Under the pieces are notes generated by a model. The model did no database searches. It saw nothing but the letters and a program-made list of their open reading frames with translations, and had not been told where the DNA came from. A stretch of 64,000 nucleotides of DNA from Ischnura elegans (Eukaryota > Arthropoda > Insecta > Odonata > Coenagrionidae): positions 95,590,566-95,654,565 of the forward strand of contig NC_060251.1 of assembly GCF_921293095.1 (NCBI RefSeq), written 5' to 3'. Positions within the stretch are counted from its first letter, which is position 1. Each line of letters starts with the position of its first letter. A program made the translations under genes and the position numbers. Positions 12,240 to 24,000 of this stretch are shown piece by piece.

Positions 12240-13316
12240 AAGGCGAGAATGTGAATAAGTATGACAGGAAAACCCGGGCATAGCATGTTAATCCTGCCAA
12301 GCGGCTGAGCGAGGTGTCGGCCGTGACGACACCGCCGAAACGTAAACAGCGAAGTGAGGCCACCTTACTTCTATCACCTTGGGATACCCCAACCCCTATA
12401 GATTCATTTTTTAATATTTTTTTCTCTTCTTTCGTCGTTTTTTTTATTGCATGTCATCCGTGTCACAGCCTGTGGGCACGTGATAATAAATCGTATTTTT
12501 ATATGTATGTATTTTTTTGGTGGTTTGCTGTGATCAGTACTCATTCCTATTTTTTTTCTATCTCCATTTATAGATCTAATCTTGTAATAATAAAATGCCA
12601 GTGCCCCAGGCGACCGAGCGAAGGTGGAGGTCAGCGGAGCTGTGGGGGGAGTACTAGGTAGTGGTGGACGGGTTAACATGGGAGGCCGACTCATACCAAT
12701 GGAGGGAGGACCTAGAGTACGCTGCCCGCCCCCTGGAACACCGAGAGTGGGGAAATATGACCGGCCCCACGTTCTGGCTAAGTTTCGGGACTCGGGAGGA
12801 GACAGAAGCAGTCTTCCTCTTCGGCCAGATACCGGTGGCGGGGGCACCGGACCTGGGTGTACAACTGTGCCATCCCCTCGATGTGCGGGGAATCTGAACG
12901 ATGTGTGGGGGGGGGGGGGTTGTGAGAAATGAACTGGAAAAAAAAAAATTTGTGGATACTGTGATGTTTAATTTTAGGAATTTTAGGAGTTTAGTATTGT
13001 AAAATGTTATTTGGGGAAAAGGGTAATAGAAATCATCTTATAGGACAGCTTAGTGTAATTTTTTTTCTCTTCGTCCTGGCAATATTACTTCTTCTTTGGC
13101 TGTCCTTTTTTTACGGGAACCGATTAGGAACCCGTCTACCTATTTGTTTGTATTTTCTTTCTTCTTTCTCTGTATTGTACTGTCTAAAAGAGGAATGAGT
13201 GTGAATAAAATGGGGAAAAAGGAAACCTACCTAAGAACTAAAACGGCAACTACAGGCACATATAAATGCGAGTAGCCTCGTCGGAGGCTGCTCGATTTCG
13301 CGAAAGGAGGGAGTAT
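12240..13316 (+). mobile_element. 3' internal part of an LTR retroelement
   Basis: A GC-rich block ending in a polypurine tract (GCGAAAGGAGGGAGTAT, 13300-13316) immediately before an LTR start. This identifies it as the 3' internal end of an LTR element. It holds a small frame at 12661-12897 (78 codons, WEADSYQWREDLEY near the start) that I do not recognise; it could be the end of a third ORF. Runs of G and A at 12907-12950 may harbour sequence errors. Gag, pol and the 5' LTR are absent. Confidence 0.45.
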
Positions 13317-14126
13317 TGTAATGGCCCGAAATTCGGAGGCCATTTACAAAATATTTCGCGAAGGACAGGGCTGTTTGCGAGGCAGAGGACGATGCTGTTT
13401 GTCATAAAATGGGAGATCCGGGAGGATGGAGAAGGAAGGCGATGACCGAAAGACTGGCAAATAAGGATAAAAACCATTAATAGAACGCTCGCGGGTTCTA
13501 ACTTTTCGAAGGGGGGGTTTAGTTTAAAATATATGTCTCCGCGGAATACCTGGGCTTTTTGAACGTCTCTACGTCATTCGAGAGACACTATATAAGGGTA
13601 AACTGAGAAGACGAGTGGGTCTTCTACTTCGAGTCTTCCACTACTTCGGGGTGAAGTTGTGATCGCGAAAGGCGTGATTGTGCACGTCTTGATTATCGTA
13701 AACTCTTGTCTCGCGCCTGCTTGGCTCGTCAATACCCGCTTCCCGGGCAAGTTTGGCTTTTACTTTCACTCTCAGCGTTCCTTGCTTTTAGGCCCTCTTG
13801 TGGGCGACATTAGCCTTAACTTCCGCTACTTGCGAAATTCCAAATTCATAATCCCTTCCCCCTCTGGGAACTTGGGAAATTCCTCGCACTCTATCCATCG
13901 CTAGGCCAGTATTTGCCAGTCCGTCGGTCGCCGCCACCCAGTACGCCGCCTTCTCCTGCCTCCCGCCTCTCCGAGGGTTTAGTGCCAGCCGCTGAAAAAG
14001 GTAGTTCCTTTTTATTTTTATTAAGATGCAATCTGTGCTATCATTGATACCCGACGCCAAGGGCAAGAGCCCACGTTAAACGCGTTCGGATTCGAGTCCC
14101 GGCTTATCCGGGGCCGGGTCGCGACA
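13317..14126 (+). mobile_element. 3' LTR (about 810 bp)
   Basis: It starts TGTAATGGCC right after the polypurine tract and ends GCGACA at 14126 before AT-rich flank. A TATATAAGG box lies at 13588. Orientation and the TG...CA ends fit a Gypsy-type LTR. With no 5' LTR the TSD cannot be tested. A tRNA T-arm-like stretch (GATTCGAGTCCC) near 14090 is probably coincidental. Confidence 0.5.
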
Positions 14127-15024
14127 ATAACATTTAAGTGTTAGTCTCAACCTCAATTAACTCGTTTATGAAGGATTTTTCTTCAAAATAAATAACTATT
14201 GGGAATATGTCGTAGAATAATAGTAATTAACAAGCTGTTCTAAACACAGCCATCAGTTGAACTCTCTCCGATCATTTTACTTTAGGCATTGATTCTTGCT
14301 TTAATACCTTTTTTACAAATGCCCATGCATATATCGTACATTTCTGCCAGTACATTTTTAACCGACATGTTGCACTTCAAGGCATAAGTAACACATTTCT
14401 AAGCTGTTTCTGTGCAATAAGATTGCAATCCATTTTTGATATGTAAAGTAATCAATTACTCGTGTTTGTTGACAGAAAAATTAGAGGTATATTAAAATCT
14501 ATGGTTAGCACCTGTTTGATAAGCATCTATGCTGTACCATGACAATTGTGTTCATTTTTTAGTGAATTTTTCTTCTGGCTGTGAACATGATTTTTGCTAT
14601 TCTTGTATTAGCTGTAAACTCTTCATTGATCTAGTCTTTTTTATCTCTAGATGCAATGTTTGGTATCAGGTGGTAGAAGAAATGAATGAGCACTACTACA
14701 AAATATTCTGCGTCGTCTTAGAATGACGATGTAGCAGAGCTGTATTCCCTCACGGGCAAACTTCAGAAGAATTTGGTTAAGAAATCATTTTATAGCAATA
14801 CAGTATGTCTTGTTATTTTTCATGAGTGCATCCAATAAGATATTCTAGGATTATTATAATAATTGATCATTGAAATGAACTTTAAACATGTTACATTAAG
14901 TGACATTAAGTATGTTTTTTATAAGTTCATATAGGTGAATGCAGAAGGGTCTACCCTGCTGCATCAGATGTGGTGCTGAAAGGGTGTCCGAGTGATAGGC
15001 TGAACCATGCTTAAGTCAGGTAAA
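14127..15024. other. AT-rich region, no gene recognised
   Basis: This is the pre-insertion flank of I-clade copy A. The only longer frame (14529-14726) has no domain I recognise. Confidence 0.5.
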
Positions 15025-15036
15025 TAAGAAAGTAAG
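15025..15036. repeat. Target-site duplication of I-clade copy A (left)
   Basis: TAAGAAAGTAAG is repeated exactly at 20182-20193, directly outside the two ends of copy A. Confidence 0.9.
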
Positions 15037-15387
15037 CCCCGCACGGGGGTAAGAGACTAATCTCTTCCTTTGGGGAGCCGCGCCCCCACGGACCCGAGCC
15101 CACCAAGGGCTCGTTAAAAAACCCCGTCGCTCACTCGGATAGTGTCCAGACAGCATGTGACTCTGCTGTTCTGAGTAGCCGTAACATCTGGCGTCCTGAA
15201 TCACCCACGTGTTTGCCGTGCGTGGAGACCCGTACAAGGGGGAGAAGGGGATCCTGGTGGGTGAGTTCTCCGGCACCCAGCTGGGCGTCGGAAACCCGGT
15301 ATGGGCCGGAGTTCAATACCCCACTTCGGCCCTGGATTCCCCGAAAAACGGGCGGCCGAGAAGAGCCCAGCTCGGTCAATCGGCTCC

Positions 15388-15503
15388 TGGCGGCTGGGGA
15401 GCTTGGCGGCTGGGGAGCTTGGCGGCTGGGGAGCTTGGCGGCTGGGGAGCTTGGCGGCTGGGGAGCTTGGCGGCTGGGGAGCTTGGCGGCTGGGGAGCGT
15501 GGC
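15388..15503 (+). repeat. 16-bp VNTR in the I-element 5'UTR
   Basis: Seven tandem copies of CGGCTGGGGAGCTTGG (last copy GCGTGG). Copy C has only one unit at the same place (about 33844-33870). Confidence 0.9.
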
Positions 15504-15748
15504 GGCTCCTTCCGAGCGTACGCCAGGACGGGTTAGTGCTGGAGATATGGGGGTCTCCGTAGGGCGGCCGAAGGCGTGTGGGTTCAGGGGGCCCCTGCGC
15601 TGGAGGTTCTAACCCGAAAGGGATCCCCTGTCAAAGGTTCCTATATCCCTTGGGTAGCCCTGACGTCCATTCCGGCTTGCGGGTGGCGTCCCAAATGTGT
15701 GGCTCCGTGGTGGGTGGGGAGCCCAGGGGATGAATTCTATATACTTGG

Positions 15749-16366
15749 ATGGCTGAAGAAACTCTACCTCCAACCAAAAGATCCCGTCCAGACGACGGGA
15801 GAGTTAAAGTTCACGGCGCTAGTCAGCGCTACCTAGTAATGAGGTGCCAGAAGGAAGGGGAGAACCTGAAAAAGGTTTCCCCCTTCCTTATTCGCAAAGT
15901 TTGCCGGTATGAATGGTCGCACTTCCTTCCAGTGCGACCATTCATACCGGCACCCCTGAGATGTTTCCAGTGCCAGCAGTTCGGTCATATGGCCACGAGG
16001 TGCCAAGGTAAAGCCACCTGCCCACGATGCGGCCTGGACAAGCATGAGGGTGAGTGCAATGGTGACCAGCGTTGCGTCAACTGCGAGGGTGCTCATCCCG
16101 TGTACTCCCGCAAATGCCCGAAGCTGATAGAAGAGCGGAAAATAATGGAGATCAAGACGGTAGAAAAGATCCCGTACTTTGAAGCGAGGAAAAAGTACAG
16201 AGCTCAAGTAGCTCCTACTTTTTCCAGATCTTTCGCCCAAATAGCTTCCGCTCCTATCGCCAAAATCACCATCTCGACTCAGACGGAAGAAATTTTGAAC
16301 AAAAAGGCTGGAGAACAAAAATCGGCCGCGCCGGCTAAGGCCACAGATCCGGCAAACAAGGATTAA
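15749..16366 (+). pseudogene. I-clade ORF1 (Gag-like), copy A, internally deleted
   Basis: The start MAEETLPPTKRSRP matches ORF1 of copy C. RNA-binding Gag-like protein of the element, with three CCHC-type zinc knuckles (CFQCQQFGHMATRC, CPRCGLDKHEGEC, CVNCEGAHPVYSRKC). Compared with copy C about 130 residues between SPFLIRKV and RPFIPAP are missing and replaced by a few residues read from a hairpin at 15902-15952. A TAA at 16364 and a TAG at about 16495 cut off the basic C-terminal tail still visible downstream. Confidence 0.85.
15902..15952. repeat. Perfect 22-bp inverted repeat at the ORF1 deletion junction
   Basis: Arms 15902-15923 and 15931-15952 are perfectly complementary around a 7-nt loop. 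The right arm is native ORF1 sequence (VRPFIPA); the left arm is its inverted copy and replaces the deleted segment. Confidence 0.9.
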
Positions 16367-16629
16367 GTCGTGGGAACGAAATCTCCAAATAAGAAACCCA
16401 ACAAAAACAACGCCGGGGCTACACAAACCAAACGCGGGAACTCTCAGTCCCCCGGCCCCTCTGATAAGGCTCCAAAGAGCCAAACCAATTTAATGTAGTT
16501 GGAATACCTATCCGATACGGATATTTTAAAAATTGAGAGCAAAGGGAAGAAGAGTCACGGCAAGCGCCTCAAGCGCCCTTCGTGACTCAACTGCTCCTTT
16601 TAGTTTTAATCCTCTTTCATATTTTAATC

Positions 16630-19600
16630 ATGGCTTTTATCGTGCAGTGGAACTGCAATGGTTTTTATAAGCATAAGGAGGAACTTGAAATTTTAATAAG
16701 AGATTTTAACCCTTCCTGTATATGTTTGCAGGAAACGCGTTTTAAAGATACAGACAAGGGATATTTAAAACATTTTAACGGTTTTAGACTGGACGATACT
16801 AGTGGCCAACGAGCCCATGGTGGAGTTTCGGTTTTTGTCCGGGAGGCTCTTTACACCTCCCGAATAAATCTTAACACACCGTTCCAAGCGGTAGCGGTGA
16901 CGGTGCACGCTCCCGATGCGATAACGGTGTGCAACGTTTACCTGCCGGAGGGTGCACCCATCACCCGTTTTAATCTAGAATCCCTTGTTCACCAGCTACC
17001 TCAGCCTTTTATTTTACTCGGAGATTTTAATGCTCACGATCGTCTATGGGGAAGCACCCCGGGACAGTGCTACCGCAGGGGACGTATTTTATCCAGTTTC
17101 ATTAGTGATTTTAACCTATTTTTACTCAATAACGGCGAGAAAACCCGTTTTAACTCTTTTAGCGGCGATTTCTCCTCCATTGACTTGTGTATTTTATCGA
17201 CTAGTTTGGTCAACAAAATTTCATTTCGCGTTCACGACGACCTTAGTGGAAGCGACCATTTCCCTATTTTACTCTCCAAGGACCGAAATTTTAACCCTGA
17301 TTTTATCAGACCGGGCAGCTGGGTTATCCAGAAAGCCGACTGGTATAGTTTTAAAGAAAATTTTAAGTATAATTGTGATAAAAACCGCGATAGCGTCTCC
17401 AATGTCAAATGTTTAACGGCAGCTATCATCAACGCGGCGGACATAAGTGTTCCACGGTCTCGGGGCATTACGTCGAGGCCTGCCGTTCCATGGTGGAACG
17501 ATGAATGCGCCAAGGCTATCCGTCTTCGTAAGAAAGCGTTGAGAATTTTCAACAAGTATCCCACGGCTAATAACCTGTCCGCTTTCCGACGCCTAAGAGC
17601 GAAAGCCCGCCAAGTTGTGAAAGAGGCAAAGAAGAACTCTTGGATGAAATACGTCTCTAGTATTAATATTAGGACACCACTAGATCAGGTATGGCGTAAA
17701 GTGAAGCAAATTTCGGGTAGCCGTCAGCAATGTGGGGTCTCCTACTTGAAAGTCAACGGAACCACCATAACTTCACTCCCTGTCATCGGCGACATCTTCG
17801 GCCAGCTACTCACCAAAACAAGCAACGACGAAAGCTACGACCCATCTTTTTGCTCTTTCAAGCGGCGCCTAGAAGCCATCCCTATTTGTTTTAAGGAGAC
17901 GTACATGACGGCAGATTACAACGTTCCGTTTTCTATGTGGGAGTTGCGTTCTGCCATCCATGAATCACACGATACCTCTCCAGGACCAGACGAAATCCAC
18001 AATGCCTTCCTTCGTAACCTCCCGGAATCCGCGTTGCTGGAAGTCCTGCGAACCTATAATCAACTATGGGTGGCAGGCACTTTTCCTTCATCCTGGCGGG
18101 AGAGTGTCATCATCCCCATACCCAAGCATGGGAAAGATAGGACTGACCCAAATTCTTACCGTCCGATCTCACTCACCAGCTGCTTATGCAAGCTCATGGA
18201 GAGAATGGTTAATCGGAGGCTCATTTGGTGGTTGGAACGCCGAAACCTTCTCTGCAATATTCAAAGTGGATTTAGAAGGGGACGCTCCACCTTGGACCAC
18301 TTGGTGAGGATCGAAAATTATATCCAAGAAGCCTTCATCCTCCGCCAACACGTGGTTGGGGTATTCTTCGACATAGAGAAGGCCTACGATCGGGTTTGGC
18401 GCAGAAAAATCTTACGCACTCTGCATGATTGGGGTTTTAGGGGTAACTTACCAACTTTTATTCAAAATTTTTTAACAAACCGTATTTTTAAAGTAAGGAC
18501 GGGGCAGTTCCTAACGCGTCCCTACCCTCTTGACAACGGAGTCCCCCAGGGGTCCGTCTTGAGCGTGACGCTTTTCGCTATTGCGATCAACGACGTAGCT
18601 AAATACATCCAGACGCCGATAATGGCCACTCTGTTCGTTGATGACCTGGCGATATTCTGCAGGTCATCTTGAGTGGCCAACATATCGAGATTGATCAAAC
18701 TCACGTTAAACAAATTAGACCAATGGACCCATAGTGGCGGTTTTAGATTTTCAACTGATAAAACCAAATGCGTTCACTTCCACCGTGTCAGAGGCGTCCA
18801 CCTTCCTCCTACACTTCGTCTTAGCGGAAGAAATCTCCTTTTTGTGGAGTCAATCCGTTTTCTGGGGCTAACATTGGATCAAAGACTCAACTGGCGAGAT
18901 CACATCAATAATCTGAAGGCAAGTTGTTCTAAGTCTATAAATATTTTAAAGTTTTTGAATCACATATCGTGGGGAGCAGACCGTACCACCCTACTCCTAC
19001 TATATCGCACATTGGTGCGGTATAGAATAGACTACGGCTCCTTTGTTTATGCATCTGCCCGCCCATCGTATCTACGAGCGTTAAATTCTTTGCACAACGC
19101 CGCGCTACGACTCTGCACTGGGGCCTTTCGAACCAGCCCAGTTCCAAGCATCCACTCTGACGCAGGAGAACCTCCCTTTTACTACCGTAGGACTTGGCTG
19201 CTTTGCAGTTACGTATCCAAAATTTTATCTATGACGAGTCACCCATGCTACGACATACTTTTTAAACCTCGGCTTTTAAATGTTTTTAATCGAAGGTCTA
19301 GGGCAACGAGACCTGTAAGTATTCGTTTTAATGATTTTATTCTCGGATGTGATTTTGAACTACCAGACGTATACCCTGTTGCGTACTCAACTTACGCACC
19401 TTGGTTGACTCCCACTCCTACAGTTAATGTCTTTACTATCTCGGCCAAAATCCTCCACTACTCCCTTGGAATACCAACGTGAGTATTTTAAGTTTCGGTG
19501 GAACCACTCCAATTTAATCCCCATTTACACGGACGGATCGAAATGTAACTCTGCCTGTGCATGTGCAGCGTTCTCTCCTCTACATGGAGCCATTCAGGCG

Positions 19601-20046
19601 AAGCTGCATCCGCTGTGCAGCATTTATACGGCGGAACTCTTCGCAATTAAAATGGCTTTGGAAGCCTTGAGTGACGAAAATGGCTCGTTTGTCATATGCA
19701 CCAACTCCCTTAGCTCCTTACAATCCATTTCTGGCTTCTTACCCATGCATCCATTTGTTCAACACATTCATGCCACGCTGCTGACTCTCATGAACAAGGG
19801 AGGATAGGGCACTGCCCTCTGACTCATGCCTTTCTTTTTACCGAAGAGAAGCAAGCTCCTCAATGTGACGAGTGTAGGTGCCCTTTAAGCATCCGACATA
19901 TCTTGACAGAGTGCGACAAATACCGTGGTGCGCGGACACGGTTCAATCTGGATGGGGACCTAGAATCTATTCTAGGAGACCACCCCACCAATCTAAGTAG
20001 TACAATTTTGTTTCTCAAGGAAATAGGTCTTTTCAACAAAATTTAA
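16630..20046 (+). pseudogene. I-clade ORF2 (endonuclease-RT-RNase H), copy A
   Basis: Starts MAFIVQWNCNGF, the typical I-clade APE endonuclease N-terminus, with LQET, GDFNAHDRLWGS and GSDHFPI endonuclease motifs. RT motifs follow (RPISLTSCLCKLMER, FFDIEKAYDRVW, NGVPQGSVLSVTLF, LFVDDLAIF). A TGA at 18670-18672 replaces a codon that is Arg in copy B. The frame shifts at about 19440. The RNase H core (YTDGSK, TAELFAI) is followed by CTNS where copies B and C have CTDS, so a catalytic Asp is lost. About 300 bp are then deleted (19801), and the Cys/His-containing C-terminus resumes at 19810-20046. Confidence 0.9.
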
Positions 20047-20181
20047 AAGCTTCCCTCTATTTTATGTTAAAAATTGCGTAGTAAATATCCATTTATAATG
20101 AGTGTTGAATCAAACGATTGAGTAGTGGTGCAAAATGACCTTGCCGTCGACGCACCCTTTATCTCAATTCTACTACTCTAC

Positions 20182-20193
20182 TAAGAAAGTAAG
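20182..20193. repeat. Target-site duplication of I-clade copy A (right)
   Basis: Exact copy of 15025-15036. Confidence 0.9.
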
Positions 20194-21048
20194 TAGTCGT
20201 TTCTGATTTCTCTGCCACATTAATTCGATCATCCCAGACATTTTCTTCATATTTTCCATTCCCTCGTACAATAGGTACACACTATAATGTCCCGTGGAAG
20301 TTGAATCATTTACCGCCATTTTGAGAATGTGGGGGTACAATATGGACATCTTACTTATTAAATCTGATTGCTTATTCTTTTTGGAATATTAGTCAATAAT
20401 TTCTCAGTTTACCTCCCTGATTTAATCAAATGATACATGATATATCATTTCACATGGAGTAATTACTATTTTCTCTTCAAGGATTGGCAGGATAAACAGA
20501 TCAGGCTGATGAAGACAATAATTTTGCTTAATAAGTTCATCACTAATGATCTCTAAATATGTAACCATATAAGTTCCATGCACAACCTTGTACTCCCATA
20601 ACTAAACATGAATTCAAAAGAATGAAGCTTAAATTTTACATCCTCAAAGCCAATCAGCATACTTTTGAATGTTTTGATAAACTTTGAGCAATATATTTTT
20701 ACCTTTTGAAGATTTCTGTATTTTAGTTATCACCATGTATGGCCTCGGGGGTCCTAAATATTTTAAGTGATTCCGTCTTTGATGTTTCCTATTCAGTTTG
20801 TAAGTATTTCACTCACTTCATTAATAATGAATAACTATCGATGAATAGATATCTATCTTCGGAATGTCTACCGCTGCCTCAACATGTACATAATTAATGA
20901 GGCAAATTAACTCTTCAGCATTTGTTGCCCATTTAATTAAAAAAATTTAGCAGCCAAATTCTGTGCATGCGAAATGACTAACAATTGATAGAGAAGAAAA
21001 TTTTCAATTTTGTTGTTGTAAATTGATCATTATTTAGGAGAGTATTTT
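20194..21048. other. AT-rich spacer, no gene recognised
   Basis: Many stops in all frames; nothing recognisable between copies A and B. Confidence 0.6.
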
Positions 21049-21060
21049 ATTTAGCATCAA

Positions 21061-24000
21061 GTAGTAGTAGTATTTGGATTTAGGGTGCGTCGACGGCAAG
21101 GTCATTTTGCACCACTACTGTGCTATTTAATTACAAAAGTTATGTATAAAGTAATCTACTGCATCTGATGTCTTCGTTGAAAGTGTACATAATTAGACTT
21201 TATTAAAAATGTTTATTTCTCTGAGAAACCGAAATGTACAGATTAAGTTGGTAGGGTGGTCTCCTAAAAGGGTTTTTAGGTCTCCCCCTAGATTATTTCG
21301 TCTTCGCGCTTCGCGGTACTTAACACAATCTAGCATGATGTGTCTAATACTTAATGGACATTTACAGTCCCCACATTGGGGAGGTTCCTTCTCTTCAGTA
21401 AAGAGATACGCATGGGTCAGGGGGCTGTGCCCTATCCTCAATCGTGTAAGTACTACTTCCTCTCTCCGATTACTACGAGCTGAGGAGGGCCACGCTGCTA
21501 CCATGTCCTTGATGCCACGGAGCTTGTTATTATTTAGAATCCTCCATGACTCCCTCCATTTTCCAAATACCACGTTTCTTAGAGATGCTCGTAAGTCCTC
21601 GTGGGGAACCAGCGTTGAGACAAGAACTTCGTTATTCAGAGCTTCCTTGGCCATAGCGTCTGCTATCTCATTCCCGGCTATCCCCTCATGTCCCGGTACC
21701 CACAGAAAATGGATATTCAAACCCTTTCTCGAAAGGGTCAGCAGGAGAGAGTGTATTTCTTGCACGATCGGGTGCACGGGTGAGAAGCCAGAGATGGCTT
21801 GTAGCGAGCTCCTGGAGTCAGTGCATATGACAAAGGAGCCGCCGTGGTCACCTAGGGCTTCTAGAGCTGTCCTTATGGCATAAAGCTCCGCCGTGTACAC
21901 ACTGCACATCGGGTGAAGCTTTGCTCTGATGTTCCCGTGGATAGGGGAGAACACTGCACATGCACAAGCAGAGTTATCTTTCGAACCGTCAGTGTAAACG
22001 GGGGTAAGGTTGGGGTGATTCCATCGGAACATGGCAAACAAACGCTGGTACTCCGAGGGAGTTGTGGAAGACTTCGGTCGAGATCGTGAGAGAATATTCA
22101 CCACCGGAGTGGGAGTGATCCAAGGGGGGTGTTCCGAGAATGAAACAGGATACACTTCAGGTAGCGTGAATTCGCATCCGCGAATAAAATCGTTAAAACG
22201 AACGCTTACTGGTCTGGTTGCTTTAGTCCTTCGGTTAAAAACATTAATAAAACGGGGTTTAAAAAGTAAACTATAACATGGGTGACTCGTCATTGCTAAA
22301 ATTTTGGAAACGTAGCTACAAAGAAGCCAGGTCCTTCGGTAGCATAGAGGAGGCTCGCCTGCGTCGGTATATATGCTGGGAATCGGGCTGATCCTAAAAG
22401 CCCCAGTGCATAGTCGTAGACCTGCGTTGTGCACTGAATTAAGTGCTTTCAAATACGTCTCGCGAGCGGACGCATACACGAATGAGCCGTAGTCTAATTT
22501 CGACCGCACCAGTGTGCGGTAAAGTAAAATTAAGGTGGTGCGGTCTGCTCCCCAAGATGCGTGGCTTAAAAACTTTAAAATGTTCAAAGACTTCAAACAG
22601 TTTACCTTGACAGAATTAATGTGCTCCTTCCAGTTGAGTTTGTGGTCGAGGGTCATCCCCAGAAAACGGACTGATTCCACAAATGGGAGGTTTCTACCAG
22701 CTAGGTGTAACGTGGGATTTACATGGACGCCCCGAGTGCGAGAAAAGTGAACGCACTTTGTTTTCTCCAAAGAGAAAAGGAAGCCGTTATTTTGGGTCCA
22801 TTTGTGAAGTTTATTGATGGTGAGTTGCGCCATACGCGATGCATTCACGACCCTAGATGATCTGCAGAAAATCGCGAGATCATCCACAAACAGTGACCCT
22901 AACACTGGCTCCTTGATGCAGTGAGCTATGTCGTTGATCGCAATAGCGAACAACGTCACGCTCAGAACGGAGCCTTGGGGAACTCCGTTGTCAAGAGGGT
23001 AAAAATTTGACAACAACTGTCCCGTCCTTACTTTAAAAACACGGTTGGTTAAAAAATTTTGTATAAAAATGGGCAAACAGCCTCTAAAACCCCACTCGCG
23101 TAATACGCGTAGAATCTTACGTCGCCAGACCCGGTCGTAAGCCTTCTCTAAGTCGAAAAATACACCGACTACGTGTTGGCGGAGAAGGAAGGCTTCTTGG
23201 ATGAAATTTTCAATTCTAACCAAGTGGTCCATTGTGGAACGGTTCCGTCTGAATCCGCATTGTATCCTAGAGAGGAGTTTTCGACGCTCCAGCCACCAAA
23301 TGAGGCGTCGATTTACCATTCGCTCCATTAACTTGCACAGGCAGCTGGTGAGAGAAATCGGCCGGTAAGAATTCGGATCAGCTCGGTCTTTTCCATGTTT
23401 TGGGATGGGAACAATGACGGACTCCCGCCAGGACGGAGGAAAATCCCCATTGGCCCAGAGCTGATTAAAAGTTTCAAGGATTTCCAGCAACGCCGATTCC
23501 GATAGATTTCGGAGGAAGGCATTGTGGATCTCGTCGGGTCCTGGGGACGTGTCGTGGGAGTCATGGATGGCAGATTTCAGCTCCCAAATGGTAAATGGCA
23601 TATTGTAGTCTGCCGTTGTTTTAGGCTCCATAAAGGATATAGGGACGTTCTCGAGCCTTTTCTTGAGGATCGCAAAAGAAGGTTCATAGCATTCGTCGCT
23701 GCTCACTTTGGCGAGTAATTGGGCGAATACGTTCCCTATCGCAGCTGGAGAAGTGATAACCTTTCCTTCGACTTCTAGGAAGGATATACCTAGATGCTGG
23801 CTGCTACCCGATATGCTCCTCACCTTACGCCATACCTGTGCAAGTGGAGTCCTGTGGTTGACACCGGAGACAAAATTCATCCAAGAAATCCTCTTTGCGT
23901 CCTTTATTACCTGACGCGCTTTCGCTCTTAGTCGCCGAAAAGCGGAGAGATTATTTGCTGTAGGATACTTGTTGAAAATTCGGAGAGCTTTCTTACGTTT

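Larger units (their letters stand above)
15037..20181 (+). mobile_element. I-clade non-LTR retrotransposon copy A, full length but decayed
   Basis: A 5145-bp element bounded by a perfect 12-bp TSD. It begins CCCCGCACGG, has a GC-rich 5'UTR of about 700 bp, ORF1 (Gag with CCHC knuckles), ORF2 (endonuclease, RT, RNase H) and ends in a TACTACTCTAC trinucleotide-type tail, as I-clade elements end in simple trinucleotide repeats. It is more diverged than copies B and C and carries an ORF1 deletion with a foldback hairpin, stops in both ORFs, a frameshift, and a deletion of about 300 bp after the RNase H core. It is the oldest of the copies here. Confidence 0.9.

Noticed and set aside
14040-14120. 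tRNA-like T-arm sequence (GATTCGAGTCCC)
   Set aside because: No acceptor stem, anticodon arm or A box fit around it; it is inside the LTR end.
15209-15612. Three overlapping frames with a repeated GWGAWRLGSLAAGEL peptide
   Set aside because: They merely read the 16-bp VNTR of the I-element 5'UTR in each frame; copy C does not maintain them.
21209-21883. 224-codon plus-strand open frame, repeated at 29260-29934
   Set aside because: Antisense shadow of the I-clade ORF2 C-terminus in copies B and C; it is conserved only because the copies are.
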